A DNA stretch of 64,000 bases from assembly GCA_016584305.1 (NCBI GenBank), contig JACEEZ010001253.1, positions 642,501 to 706,500 on the forward strand, written 5' to 3'. The DNA comes from Chionoecetes opilio (lineage: Eukaryota > Arthropoda > Malacostraca > Decapoda > Majidae). Positions 11,112 through 23,708 of this stretch are shown here, piece after piece (position 1 is the stretch's first letter; the number at the start of each line of letters is the position of its first letter). The translations under genes were made by a program, and so were the position numbers. The notes beneath the pieces are model-generated. The model was not told where the DNA came from. It saw only the letters and a list, made by a program, of their open reading frames with translations, and ran no database searches.

Positions 11112-11961
11112 TGTGGAAATTATCCATCAACCACCCTCGCATAATTGGTAGAGTGGTGGTTTTGTTCCCCCCCCCCCCTTGTGAGTGAGGTATTTTCCGC
11201 TCGTCATAGGAGTGCGTATAGGGATGTGTATATATAATTTAAATGGTAATGGGTATAATTAAGGTAATTTAAGTAAATGATAAATACTGGGATAGAATAA
11301 TTGATCATTCCCAGCAATAGTAAGCATTTGCACCTTATAATTAGCACCTTGACCAGCAACAGGCTATTGGTCGCCGTCATTTGAATTTGCACCAATTCAG
11401 GTAGTACACCTGCCGCCTACCCAAAAGGTGACACGTGTTATTGGTAGCAGTGGCTCACCGCCCACTCTCGGAGAATCAGTACACTCCAGCCATCCCCGGG
11501 AGTAACATCTAATATACGTGCTTGCTTGTCTACAAGTACGAGTATCATTCCAGCCCTCATGGGACTAACATCTTTTCTCTGATTAATATGAAGATTTTGT
11601 ACATAGTTAATTTTACATATAAGTGTAAACCAATAGGACCGTGTTAAAATACAACACACTGATAATAGCCGTGCGTCATGGATAACCTGGTTATGAAGAC
11701 CTTCTGACGCCCGTATCGAAACACTAAGTCTCCAGCCCTCCGCCTCTTGTCAATCACGGACGGTCTGATCACGCGGCGACCACATCGGATCACCGGACAT
11801 GCAGTATTAATCAAACCCCGATCCGCATTTCAACCCACTATCCACCGATAAGTATCCTAGTTAGTTGATTAGCTGGGATAATGTGTCGGGATGATAGCCA
11901 TGGGTTTGATTGATTAGGTAAGAACCTCATTTTATATATGTATGTGACATAAATTCCCACA
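11112..11961 (+). repeat. BEL/Pao 3' LTR
   Basis: 850 bp, TG...CA bounded and very close to the 5' LTR outside the ~660-bp length difference. No polypurine tract is visible upstream (pyrimidine-rich TTCCGTTTTCGCCGGCCCCC instead), which fits a deletion ending at the LTR. Confidence 0.92.
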
Positions 11962-12456
<495 letters not shown>

Positions 12457-12956
12457 GTGACCTTGAAAGGCGACTGTGGGTGGTGAAGTGGGTTACCACC
12501 AGTTAATGTATATTTGCCCGACACCTGTTGTGTGAAAAGTACTGCCATACGAGTCTTTTAAGAATGCAGTCATGGGACCAATTACATTTACTGTGACATG
12601 TAGTGCTGTATTATTTCAGTGTTTTATACATTCAGAAAATTATGAAATCAAGGTCATATCCTGCTTCAAGCTTCACAGATAATTAGGTCTCTGAACATAT
12701 AATCTCATAACATATATATCAGTCTATAATAATATAAGTGAAAGTGTGTGTGTGTCTGTCTGTCTGTCCGCGATGGGTGCCGCCCCCTGTGGCGGAATCC
12801 CATCATATGGCACAGTTTTGGAACCAGCTCGACCAAGGGAAGGTTTTATCCCACTTATGATATGATCCGATCACTTTTTTTTCTTTTTTTTAGCGGCCTA
12901 TTAGCGAGAATTGTGAAAATAAAATGTGGGTTGCGAGAATTGAGGAAACCTTGATG

Positions 12957-13187
12957 TAGGGTGATGGGTAATGGGTGAGTGAATGGGTCGGGTGACGGGT
13001 AATGGGTGTGGGGTGATGGGTGAGTGAATGGGTGAGGGAATAGGTGGTGGGTGATGGGTAATGGGTGTGTGGTGATGGGTAATGGGTGAGTGAATGGGTG
13101 GGAGGTGATGGGTAATGGGTGAGTGAATGGGTGGGGGGTGATGGGTAATGGGTGAGTGAATGGGTTGGGGGTGAGTGAATGGGTTGG
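12957..13187. repeat. GGGTGATGGGTAATGGGTGA minisatellite
   Basis: Irregular tandem units built from GGGTGATGGGTAATGGGTGA and GTGAATGGGT run for about 230 bp. A minus-strand frame through it (Ile-Thr-His-Pro repeats) is an artefact of the repeat. Confidence 0.9.
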
Positions 13188-13247
13188 CGTTAATAGACAT
13201 TTCTACATCCATGATTTCAGGAAAGTTAGAAGGGGCTATCTGGAGAG

Positions 13248-13352
13248 TGTGTTTGGTGGGCCGAAGGCCCACCAAACACAGGTGGTGGGCCGCCAATAGC
13301 CCTCCGCAGGAGCTAGCCAAAAAGTCCGCCCGGAGGGCGGCTTTGCGGCTAG
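13248..13352. other. Two adjacent strong hairpins
   Basis: Hairpin 1 (13248-13280) is a perfect 15-bp stem, TGTTTGGTGGGCC type, with a GAA loop. Hairpin 2 (13313-13352) pairs CTAGCC/GGCTAG, AAAG/CTTT and CCGCCC/GGGCGG with a GGA loop. Its identity is unknown: a small structured repeat, MITE core or RNA element. Confidence 0.7.
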
Positions 13353-13723
13353 TATATTATAAATAGCGCTACAATACACACATTCACAAAACAAATGCAC
13401 ACGCATTTATTACCACAACACCCCAGTACATGCATACATATTTGATTCACTTCCCTCCCCGACACACTTGGCTCCCCTTCCCCTACCGTCAGCCAACTCA
13501 AATTTGCGACTTATGCACCAACTCTGGTGCCCTGCGCATTAATATTCAGAATTAGAATCATAATATTGGTGTGCTGGCCTTTTATTAGAGAACCTATACA
13601 CAGCATGCAATCGTGATTTTCGGTGTATCCCTAATATTTGTCAAACAATATGACGTTTGGAGAGCTAATCCCAAGGTTTAGTGTAGTGTCTCCTATTACA
13701 TTATCATCCATTCCATAACTCAC

Positions 13724-13934
13724 CATCTTTCCATTCTCTAGTGGATGGGTTGATGAAACCAAATAACTCATCTGTGGTTACTGCTTTAGGATTCAGATCA
13801 AAGCACAAGGGCTTCTTCTTCATATTGTGCAATGTTCTGAAAAGTGTTCGCCAAACTTGAGTTTTTCCAGTGCCTGCTTGTCCAATAATGAACACGCTGT
13901 GTCGCACTTCAAGTAGTTCCTTCAGCTGTATCAC
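13724..13934 (-). CDS. Dynein heavy chain exon C (AAA2 Walker A)
   Basis: The 211-nt exon encodes [20 protein letters not shown], then [20 protein letters not shown] and [20 protein letters not shown] up to [15 protein letters not shown] is the P-loop (Walker A) of the second AAA module, which binds nucleotide in axonemal dyneins. The acceptor is CTCAACAG|GTG at 13935/13934, and the donor is GATG|GTGAGT at 13724/13723 (phase 1). A valine-cysteine run sometimes seen upstream in this frame is only the translated (CA)n array in the intron and is not coding. The exon lies 25.2 kb downstream of exon B in the transcript. The next exon is not in the window as far as I can see. Confidence 0.93.
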
Positions 13935-14008
13935 CTGTTGAGAGATGAAGATGAAAATGGTTGGATACATTTGTTTTATGTTACAAATATATGCACAATC
14001 TAACTGCA

Positions 14009-14067
<59 letters not shown>
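14009..14067. repeat. (CA)n microsatellite
   Basis: About 59 bp of CA repeats, 75 bp upstream of the dynein exon C acceptor, reading (GT)n on the transcribed strand. Confidence 0.98.
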
Positions 14068-14088
14068 ATATGAACCGTTGATGGGGTT

Positions 14089-14415
14089 CTCTTGAATATA
14101 ATATAGATGAGTAATGTGGTGTGGCAGGAACATGAGATGGAGGTAACGGGCGTTGGTAGTTTGTGGCGAGCGGCGAGGCACGGAGGTGTGGGGTCTGATC
14201 TGTGTATTGTCTTAACGCGTGTGTCCCTTAAGATGCGTGTGGGTATGGGTCAATAAGTACTCAACTTGTGATTATAGCCAGAAGATATATTGGTTGTAGT
14301 CCAGAGTAGCTGTACAGGAGATGTTGGAATATAGGGGCCAGGCACGTGGCCTGGCCAAGAGGTGAGGAGTGCGGACGTGTGACCTCCGGGTATGCGCGGG
14401 AGAGTGACTATGTGA
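14089..14415 (-). repeat. Direct repeat B1 (candidate 3' LTR end)
   Basis: From CTTGAATAT...AGATGAGTA to GGGAGAGTGACTA it matches 21709-22045 with few differences, for example GGGGCCAGGCACGTGGCCTG against GAGGGCCAGGCACGTGGCC. Confidence 0.9.
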
Positions 14416-15410
14416 GGGTCAGGTTTGAAAGATTTGTCACCAATTCTTTATTGGTGATGTGGGCCTTTACTGCTCTAGGCGGCCCACAGGTGAATTCTGG
14501 TACTGGTTCAGTGTGCAGACAGTCTAGCGAACTCATAACAGAGGGGAGTCTGACTTACCCACTGTTACCCTTAGTCACCCCTAAAAACATTTTCTGTGGA
14601 GTCATATGTTTGTGGTCCCGTAAATTAAGCGAGCGTGTTGATGAGAGGGAGAGCGGGTGGAGCGAAGTTCTCTTTTCGGGTGGACAGCTGGTGTGTTAGG
14701 AGCTGGCGGTGGAAGCTCCGTGGATAGGCCACGTGTTGTACTGAGTGTGGTACAAGGGAAGTATATTGTGTGTTGGGTGTGTGCTTGAGTTGGTGATTGA
14801 CTTGGTGTATGATTGACTTGGCGTGTAAGCTGATGGTGTGAGCAACAGCTGGTTGTGTGGAGGCGTGTAGCCTGGTGTGTGGTTTGTGTACGTGTTGACT
14901 GGCGTGTAAGCTGATGGTGTGAGCAACAGCTGGTTGTGTGGAGGCGTGTAGCTGGTGTGGTTTGTGTACGTGTTGACTGGCGTGTAAGCCTGATGGTGTG
15001 TGATGATGTGAATTGATGTTTGAGACATCAAAAGGGCTATGATAGATTTATTATTTGTTTATGTATATATATGATTGTGTAAATATATAATATGTTAAAT
15101 AGAGAAGTGTCAATATTTGCCTGGTGGTTGTGAGAGTGAGGTCTGGTTGTGAGAGTGAGGTGTGGGGAGTGCAAATCTAGTTACCAACCAGCCGGCCCGG
15201 GAGAACTTCTCTTAAGAGAGAAGTAAGGCACATAGATAGGTATTGCACAATATTTACTGTGCATGTTTTTGCAGCAAGGAGCTGCAGTGTGGTGAAGTGT
15301 GGCTGGGGACGTAACACCACATATAGTGTAGTGTCAGATGCACCCCTCCGATGATTGTTGCTGTCTGTCTTCAGTGCCGTAATTGTAGGTTTTTTTTTTT
15401 TTTTTTTTAT

Positions 15411-15414
<4 letters not shown>
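14416..15414. other. Region with 88-bp minisatellite (14809-14990)
   Basis: Contains about 2.3 tandem copies of a unit with TGGCGTGTAAGCTGATGGTG, AGCAACAGCTGGTTGTGTGG and AGGCGTGTAGC. Otherwise it is G/T-rich without coding domains. It is possibly the inner part of the candidate 3' LTR. Confidence 0.6.
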
Positions 15415-15680
<266 letters not shown>

Positions 15681-15709
15681 AAGATTAGGAGTTGTTGTAA
15701 GTGTTAGCA

Positions 15710-17520
15710 TTACCTTGGTGGCGGTGCGGCTCTAATCATGTTTTGTAGTGCTTCAGACGGTGTTTGTTGTATTATTTGTGCCGTCGTGACCGCCCCATCC
15801 TTACATAGAAAGGGTGTGGTCTTCGGGCAGTCCTCAACGTAATGTTGGAGAGGTGTTACAGACTCAGTCCGGCAGTGAGGACATTGGTGCGGTAGGAGGT
15901 CGTCATACATTTCTGCCAGACACTTGTAACCCAGCCCGAGTCTGTGTAGGTGCCCTCTTAGGGACCTGTTTAGAGTGTCTGAAAGTAGGGGTACGTTTTT
16001 TGTTGCCTCTGCGTACCAAGAGGCACTGGGTGAACCACCGTTTGCTGAGAGGCTGAGCGCGAGATGCGTGTTGGAGGTGGCTTTTGCTCGGAGACGGCTT
16101 TTGATCTGTGCCGAGCTGCGTGGGATCGGTGCCGTCAGTGAGGGAAGTTTAAGGGCGTTTTTGGCCGTCTGGTCTGCCTTCTCGTTCCCTGGGATGCCCG
16201 TGTGGCTGGGTATCCAGTTTAGTGTAATGTTTCTGTGTTGTTCCTGTATGTGTGTTGCAATGGTGAGTATGTTAGTTGTTATGGTGATGTTGTCTGTCGG
16301 GTGTTGTTGTTCTAGTGTATTGAGGGCGCTGAGTGAGTCTGTGTGGATGACAATGCTGTCTGTTTTGGGTGCTGCATCTTCCAGGGCTTTTAGAATGCCG
16401 ACGAGCTCTGCCTGTAAGGTCGAGGAGCCATCTGGTAGACGGAAGTGGCCGATAGAGGTTGGGTGCACGAAGGCTGCTGCAGCTCTCCCGGTGGTAGGGT
16501 CTACCGACCCATCTGTGTAATATATCTCCACTCCTTGCTGAGGCGCCGCGTTCTCTGCTCTTTGTGCTTGCCGGCGGAGCTCGGGGTGACTCAGGCTGGC
16601 TTTCTTGGAAGAGAGCTGTGTGATCGAGATATTCCACGGCATTTCATTCCAGGGTGGCGGCTCTATGTAGGCAGGATGTTGTCTGTCTGGACGGTGTTGC
16701 TGGAAGAGATCTTGGGCATTAAGGGATGTTATGCCTTGTGCGGAGGCTTTAGCCCAGGTCTTTTTGGTGAACAAATCCTCATCCTGTTGAAGAGCCTGTT
16801 GAAGTCTTTGCAGTAGAGACGTTTTGGTCGGTGGTGTTACGACTTTGTGCAGGAGTGCCGTGTTCAGTGTGTTTATCCGGTCACTGATCGTTGGTAAGTG
16901 GGCCTCCGTGTGCATGGTACATATTTTTGTCCATCTTGGAGCACCCAGGATAGTGCGGAGGGCTTGGTTCTGGATCCTCTCCAGGATCTGAATCTGGGTG
17001 GGACTGGCAGTGGTGAGCATGGGGGCACTGTAGTCAATTAGTGACCGAATAGCCTGCACGTAGAAGGTCCTAAGTACCTTGAAATTTGCGCCTCCCTCCA
17101 GTCTGGTGAGACATCTCATGACGCGAAGGCGAGTTCGCGTCTTCTCCTTAATGGCTGCTACGTGAGGCTTGAAACTGAGCCCTTTGTCCATCCAAAAGCC
17201 GAGGTAAGGATGACAGGTCGCCCACTCAATGTCTGTTCCGTCGACTGATAGCGGGGGGGATGGCTTGTTGGAGCCGAAGTGGATGGCTCGTGTTTTGGCA
17301 AAGTTGAGTTTTAGGCCAAGTTCCTGGCACTTTGAGTCCAAGGTTGACAAAGTGTTCTGGGCTTTGCGGAGGTAGTGGGGGCCTGTGGTTATGACTGCCA
17401 AGTCGTCGGCATAGCCGAGAATTGTGCAGCCATCCCCGAGCGGGAGTCAAACTAAGATCTCAATGAGTGTGTTGAAGAGATATGGGCTGAGAATGCTGCC
17501 CTGTGGGGTGCTATTTTCGA
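15710..17520 (-). pseudogene. LINE RT C-terminal half and RNase H
   Basis: PQGSILSPYLFNTLIEIL is followed by an in-frame TGA near 17448, then GYADDLAVITTG with the catalytic YADD. The thumb (LNFAKTRAIHFG, GFWMDKGLSF, LIDYSAPML, RILQNQALR-like) follows. The RNase H has all the expected acidic residues: YYTDGSVD, STLQAELVGILKAL, VIHTDSLSAL and WIPSHTGIPGNEKADQTAK. After it comes a zinc-like CPHC...H...C (HQCPHCRTESVTPLQHYVED). The 563-codon open stretch starts after the nonsense codon. The encoded enzyme would copy element RNA at a nicked target. Confidence 0.92.
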
Positions 17521-18966
17521 AGGTCTTGTAGTCGGAATAATGTCCTTGGAACCGTACTCGTCCTTTTCTTTCGGTGATGAAGTCCATGGTCCAGGGGAGC
17601 AGTTTTCCTTTGACTCCCTTCCCCGCAAGCGTCGCAAGGATAGCTGTAGGGTTGGCTAACTCAAAGGGTTTCTCAAGGTCTACAAAGGTGACAATAGCTT
17701 TCCTGTTTGAGATCTCCGGGAGATCATGTCTACCAGACAGTCTCTCGTCCCCCTGCCTTTGGTATATGCGTAAATATTATGGTGTGACTGCGGGAGAGAC
17801 CATTGCAGCCTGTTTAGGATCATCTTTTCCGCTGTCTTCCCAAGGCAGCTGAGCAGTGAGATGGGGCGCGTCTTGCCCGGGTCTTGCGGTTTGGGAATGG
17901 GGTGGATTGTCGCTTCCTTCCAGGTTTGCGGGAGTTGGCCTATGTCATACGACCTGTTTATTAGTCGGAGAAGTTCTTTCTGTGCCGGAGGCCCCGCGTT
18001 GCGTATTAGAGAGTACGTGATTTTGTCCGCTCCGGCGGCAGTGTCAGGGCGGGGCGTTAGCGTTCGCTGCAGTTCGTGGAGTGTGAAGGGAGTGTCGGTC
18101 TGATCGTGTTGTGCACAAGCCCGTTGGATTGCCTCCTCCTGTTCTGGCTTCTGCCGTGCCAAACTGTCTCGAGATGTATCAGAAAGTTGTCGTGAGCTGC
18201 TCCTGTTGATAAAAGATGTGATAAGATTTTCGGCTTCACCTGCTGGGTCCGGATGATGGGGAGTCACCTGTTTGGTCTGACCTGATGCAATCCTGATTTT
18301 TCCCCACAGTTCACTTAGAGTGGTGTGTCCGTTCATGGAGGCGCACCATTCCAGCCACTTCTCAATCATGATGTTTTTTGTTGCTTCCCTGGCGATTCTG
18401 ATTGCTGCTCTGAGGAGGTCTCTGGTTATTTGGGTGTTGTGCTGTCTGTTTAGTTTTCTGGCCTGATTTACTCTGTGGTTATATTCTTTGACGTCCTCGT
18501 TGTAGTACCACCTGTCTTTGAAATTATGTTTGGGAGGCCTGATGTGGGGGATAGCTGTGTCGGCGGCGTTGTGAAAGGCATGTGTAAGCCGTCGGTCCAT
18601 GGTGTCGATGGTGTCATCGTCTTGTGGTGTTACGTGTAGGTGGTGGCGAATAGTTTCTTGGAACAGCGGCCAGTCCGCTTTTTTGGTGTTCCACCGTGGA
18701 GGCAGGACTGGTTTCAGAATTTTGGGATATTGTAGGGTGACTGCAATCGCGAAATGATCGCTGGCTAGATGTTCGTGGACCTGGCATGTAGCACCTCGGC
18801 AGATGTTTTGCGAGGCGAAGGCCAGGTCCAGTATACCTCCATTTATGTGTGTAGCCTCGCCGTTGTTGAGGAGGACTGCTTGGGGAACGTTGGTCATCAA
18901 CTCCGCAAGGTGGTAGCCGTTCCTGTTCCTTTTGTTTCTCCCAATCATTTCATGGTGAGCGTTGAA
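17521..18966 (-). pseudogene. LINE endonuclease C-terminus and RT N-terminal half
   Basis: Begins at the endonuclease motif (G)DFNAHHEMIGRNKRN with Gly replaced by Arg at the junction, then LDLAFASQNI and HLASDHFAI. The last motif holds the catalytic SDH of AP-type endonucleases. A long linker follows, then the RT start (AAGADKITYSLIRN, WKEATIHPIPKPQDPGKTRP, ISLLSCLGKTAEKMILNRL). The open frame 18948-17680 ends in a frameshift near 17700, before the PQGS motif. The N-terminal endonuclease and any ORF1 are missing. Confidence 0.9.
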
Positions 18967-18967
18967 A

Positions 18968-19059
18968 TCACGCGCTAACCATATTTATAGCGAGAGGTCA
19001 AGGGGCTACTTGCCATACATAGTGTTGCCATAAATATCCTACCAACACAGTACAGTACA
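18968..19059 (-). repeat. LTR fragment A1 with TATA box
   Basis: On the minus strand it runs from TGTACTGTACTGTGTTGGTA through CTCGCTATAAATATGG to GCGCGTGA. About 92 bp, near-identical to 23709-23799. It looks like the first part (U3 and TATA box) of an LTR. Confidence 0.75.
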
Positions 19060-19070
19060 TTACCCCCTCG
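19060..19070 (-). promoter_or_regulatory. Polypurine tract candidate
   Basis: CGAGGGGGTAA immediately precedes the TGTACTG start of repeat A1 on the minus strand, the position expected for plus-strand priming of an LTR element. Confidence 0.6.
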
Positions 19071-21708
19071 TCGAAAAGAATACGTGTCCTCACGTATTAT
19101 AGGGGATATAAAAATATGAACATAACATTGGAGATATATAAGGAGCCGTAAGTGAGAAAAATGAAGCTGAATGGCAACACCAAAAATGGATTGAAATAAA
19201 CCTATGACCAAAAATGACGAACATGAAAATGAATCACTCAAAAAATATAAATGAGACCTACACCAAGGAGATAACACGAAAAAATCACACAAAATATTGA
19301 GACAAACCGTACCAAAGGAGAAAATATGAGAAAATCACACAAACATGGAAATAAATCAAACACACCAAAGGAGAATATACGTGAATATCACTCATAAATG
19401 GGAAGATATATCACACCAAAGTAGAATATATGTTAAGTTAACCACTCTGCCATGGAGGCGAGGGGGGGACTGAAATAAGCTGAGCATCACACCAAAGTAG
19501 AATATATGTTAAGTTAACCACTCTGCCATGGAGGCGAGTAGGGGACTGAAATATGTTGAACCAGAAATACGTTAACCACAGAAATAAGATGATACATTAC
19601 CGAGTTAACCACGCAACCGAGTCGTGGACAAACAAAATAAGCAGATCAAGATATTACCTAGTTACCCACTCAAGCACACATGCAAGACGTGGACTGAAAT
19701 ATGCAGAACAGTAAATACGTTAACCACGCACGCAACAGAGTCGTGGACATAAAATAAGCAGAGCACATAGGCAAAATATACAGATGGAAACCAAAAATCA
19801 CAAAAGTACGCAAAAATTACATCATTGGTCGTGAGAAACCGTAGACATGTTACAAAAATGAGGACATCTAACTCCTTTGTCAAAGGACGCGCTGAAACTG
19901 AACACAAGCGAAGCAGCAAGGCAAGAGATAGCCATAATAGTTATCTATACTCCATACCAGCCGAAACACTAAGTTTAGCCAACGAAGGAGAGAAGTGGTC
20001 GTGAGAACAGTATAGAAAAGCAAAAGTGGAAATTATGACTAAGATTCCAGATCTAAGTCTTCAAAGCAGTATACCAAAGTAGAAAATTATGACCAAAATG
20101 AAACGTACTTACACACCATGTGCCAACACAGACACATATAAAATGAGGAAAGACATCTAACTCCTGTCATAGGACACGCTGAAAACTCATACAGGCAAAC
20201 AACAAAGCGAGGAGATAGACATTCTGCAGGTATCTAATCTCGACACCAGCCGAAGGCGCATTCAAGCCAACGAAGGAGAGATGAGTTGAGGAGTGGGCGG
20301 CGCCATATGGTAGGCCGCAGGAGGGATGAGGCGGACACGATGCAACTGTAGGCATCGCCGATGGGCGTGAGCATGGGCGGCAGGGCGCTCAGAGAGACCC
20401 AGCCAAGGTGGGCGTATGTGGGCGTGCGGGTGGGATGAGGCGGACACGATGCCACTGGAAGCATCGCCGATGACAGGCGGCAAGCTGGGCCGCGGGCGTG
20501 AGGCAAGCCACGGGAGACCAGCCATGGTAGGCGAGTGTGTGGACGCGCTGGCGAGTGAGCGCTCAGAGATGGGTGGCGTGGGCGCGCGGAGGGATGAGCC
20601 GGGCGGGCGAACAGGCGCGCCGGTGAGATGAGGCGGGCGGCTGGAAACGGGAAGGGGGGGTGGCGATAAGCCGTCGCGTCGGCCTGACCCAGCCGAGGTG
20701 GGCGGAGCAGGAGGGTGCGGCGGGGGGGGGGGGGGGGGGGGGGGGGCATGAGGCGGCAGGCTTCGTCGCCCGAGGCGCCGGGAGGGGTCAAGCCATTGCC
20801 ACCATTTTCAGGGATGTGGGGGGTGAACATGTGGTACACCACCGTCCACCAAGCGAGGTCGGGCCGCGGCAAACCAAGAAATCCTACACTCAGCCCAACG
20901 AGGGTTAGCAGGGGAAGTGACTCGCAGGTCAGAAATCGCGGGAATGAACAGAGAGATAAAGAAAATCACCCCAAAATCGTTTGTTGCCCAAAATATGCAC
21001 ATACACAAATCACACGAGATAGAAGTAGTTAAAAATATAGCAACACTGTGCAAAGATGAAAAATATAACCAGATATGAGTCAAAATAAGGTCAAAATATA
21101 TAGGGCACGCACAGAATATCACAAAGCACAGGAGATAGGTCACGTTTTCAGAGTGACATAAAAAATATGAACGCACGCAAAATATGAAAGATCAGTTTTC
21201 TAGCGACGTGAAAATAAGAACACTCGCTTGAACGACTCACGTGGAGCAGATAGATGAGATAAGCCGCACGATATCAGGAGAACAGGAACAGACTCACGTG
21301 GGCGCCAGGAGGTGCATCTCATGGGCGTGGAAGAGGAGCACGTGCGTGCGGCACGGGCGTGAAGAGACCACACGCGACATCAGAGCGGGCGTGTGGTTGC
21401 GGGCGTGGGCCGCAGTCGTGCAGAGATAGCACATAACATCAGACATGGGTGGGAGTGCGGACGTCGCACGTGACATCAAAACAGGAACATGGCGCCTTGG
21501 GCAGAGAGGATATGCGTGCAGGCGGACGGCACGTGACATCAAACATGGGTGGGCAGGAGGAGATCAGGGTAGACCCATCAGGAACATCATCATCAACATC
21601 GGGACATCAGGGGACATTTGGTGACCAAAAAATATATACCCACACAAGGAACACAAGACAAATAGACCAACACCGCCCCACCATTCTGTACCGGGAACGT
21701 GGTACAAT
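19071..21708 (-). other. Noncoding interior of the LARD-like element
   Basis: No gag or pol motif was found in either strand. It contains a ~75-bp tandem duplication at about 19405-19560 (CACCAAAGTAGAATATATGT, CACTCTGCCATGGAGGCGAG), related motifs to 19760, a GC-rich stretch at 20230-20900 with a 25-G run at 20722-20746, and AT-rich tracts beyond. Proline- and glycine-rich frames there are compositional. Confidence 0.55.
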
Positions 21709-22045
21709 GTACTTGAATATAGATGAGTAGAGTGTGGTGTGGCTGGTACATAAGATGAGAGGAGCGAGTGGCGGTGGGTAGGTTGTGGTCGAGCGGCGAG
21801 GCACGGAGGTGTGGTGTCTGATCTGTGTATTGTCTTAACGCGTATGTCCCTTAAGATACGTGTGGGTATGGGTCAATAAGTACTCAACTTGTGATTGTAG
21901 CCAGAAGATATATTGGTTGTAGTCCAGAGTAGCTGTACAGGAGATGTTGGAATATGAGGGCCAGGCACGTGGCCTGGCCAAGAGGTGAGGATTGCGGACG
22001 TGTGACCTCCGGGTATGCGCGGGAGAGAGTGACTAAGTGAGGGAG
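21709..22045 (-). repeat. Direct repeat B2 (candidate 5' LTR end)
   Basis: Matches 14089-14415 over about 330 bp. In the minus direction it is followed by TGTACCACGTTCCCGGTACA, which could be the start of a primer binding region, but this is not established. Confidence 0.85.
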
Positions 22046-23708
22046 TGAGACCCAGGGCCAGAAGCCACAAAACACTTAAAGACCTTTTTTTGGTCGTTAG
22101 TCCAACGACGGAACCCACAGCGCGGAAAATTCGTCGATTTCGTCGTTAACGTGCACACTGGCCAACGACTGCTCAAGACCGGTATTAGCAGAGGTCGGAA
22201 GTCTTCAGACATGCTCATTATTGCTTGGTATGCTATGAAATATCTTTTTTATAGGTGAATGTAGACATATGATTGCATTTGGATGGATATTATTCATATA
22301 TATGAGTAAAGAGATGAAATACAAGCAAGGGACTCATCTACGTCTAGCAGCGCGGCCTTCGGCAGCAGCAGCAGCAGCAGCATGAAGCCCGTGAGGTGGA
22401 TATCAACACCAACTTCACGAAGGGAGATAGATGTCTTTGGTAATATTTAGTAGGGGAGCGAGAACCCCTTGAGGAATCCTATGATCCCTGGTGCTATCAC
22501 AGGCGTGGGAGCTGACTGTCTTCTTCAGGAAGGCACAGGTGAGGCGGATAACTGCGGGTTTTTACTCAAAAGTTTTGAGTGGCGGCGCCGATGGAGCCGC
22601 CAGCTCCTCCGCCACTGTAGGTTTGGGCAGGATTAAACTTCTTATTACTCGTTATTATACAACTTAGTGATTATGGTGAGATGTTATATATACTTGTCAT
22701 TATCTAAATCAATGTAGCACCGTGTGTCACCTTAAATAAGGGTGATTTAAAGATGTTATGATGAGGTGACTGATGGCGAGGCAGAGTGACGGAGAGGCCT
22801 TGCCGCGGGCCTCCCCATATCACAAATATTCACTATTTCAACCCACACACACATGCACCTTCTACCACCAAAACACTAGCAACACAGGCTCCTTACTTAT
22901 ACATCTTACTTTCTGATACATTAAAACTCCTTAAAACGCAAGCATTCCGAATAAAACGAGAATTAGTTTGAGATGACGGGGACAAGGCGGGGAGAGGCAG
23001 TCTGGCATGCCATTCTTCCCCGGAAATATGTCTCGCTGACTTGTGATTGGTCGAGAAGTTTTAAAAACTGTTTATCATTGGCTGGTGGCTGATGACGCGC
23101 TTGATGACGTCATTACTCGCCTTAGCCAGTCAGCGCCTTCCGACACGTTAACGACCGAAAAGGGAGGCTTTGTAGCTTTCGTCGTTAGGAAACGAAGTTC
23201 GGAGAGATCGTCGTTGCTGGCCCAACTACCTTTGTTGCTGGCTTCCTGCCCAGGTTTGGTTTGGGGGGGGGGGATAGACAGGGGGGGGAAAGAAGAATTG
23301 AGTTGAAGAAATGTAAAGCAAGAGAAAATGAAATACAGTATAATAGCAAATAGATGGTGGGCGATCCACCTTGCTATATATTAGATTATAGTGATTTACC
23401 ACGCACTTCTACCACATTTGTTATGTTGTTATATTTGGAAGGCATTGAATATATAATTTATTTATTATTATTATATATTTTTTTTTTTTAAGTCAACTTT
23501 TTTAACTTTTGTATTTGATGAACAAATTTATAAATTTACCAACCCAACAGTCCTTAAATAAATACACATAACCACATTAATACTATTATTATTATTATTA
23601 TTATTATTTTTGTTTTTTTTATACATTTAATATATACTTATACATATATGCATCTACCCATTCATACACACATTCATACATATAGAACGTTGCACTGAGA
23701 CCCGGGGT
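22046..23708. other. Unassigned region between repeats B2 and A2
   Basis: Contains (CAG)n at 22362-22381 and an ATT-rich stretch at 23459-23610. Diverged blocks with CGTCGTTA motifs in opposite orientations at about 22090-22150 and 23170-23210 could be ends of a DNA transposon. No coding domain was found. If the LARD model holds, this is the middle of the 5' LTR plus later inserts. Confidence 0.35.

Larger units (their letters stand above)
5945..11961 (+). mobile_element. BEL/Pao LTR retrotransposon, internally deleted
   Basis: The LTRs are at 5945-7458 and 11112-11961, both beginning TGTGGAAATTATCCATCAAC and ending ATAAATTCCCACA. Flanks are ATGCG (5940-5944) and ATACG (11962-11966), a 5-bp duplication differing by one transition, as expected for BEL/Pao. 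The internal part carries gag, two zinc knuckles, an aspartic protease of the DSG type and an integrase start. The whole RT-RNase H block and most of the integrase core are missing. It can only be mobilised in trans, if at all. Confidence 0.93.

Noticed and set aside
12901..13320. His/Pro/Thr-rich frame on the minus strand
   Set aside because: Minisatellite translation.
19662..19919. Cys/Val-rich 85-codon frame that could suggest a secreted peptide
   Set aside because: Lies in repeat-rich noncoding LARD interior; no signal peptide-plus-cysteine framework could be supported.
20234..21032. Proline- or glycine-rich frames of up to 212 codons
   Set aside because: GC-rich noncoding interior; overlapping frames on both strands, no domain.
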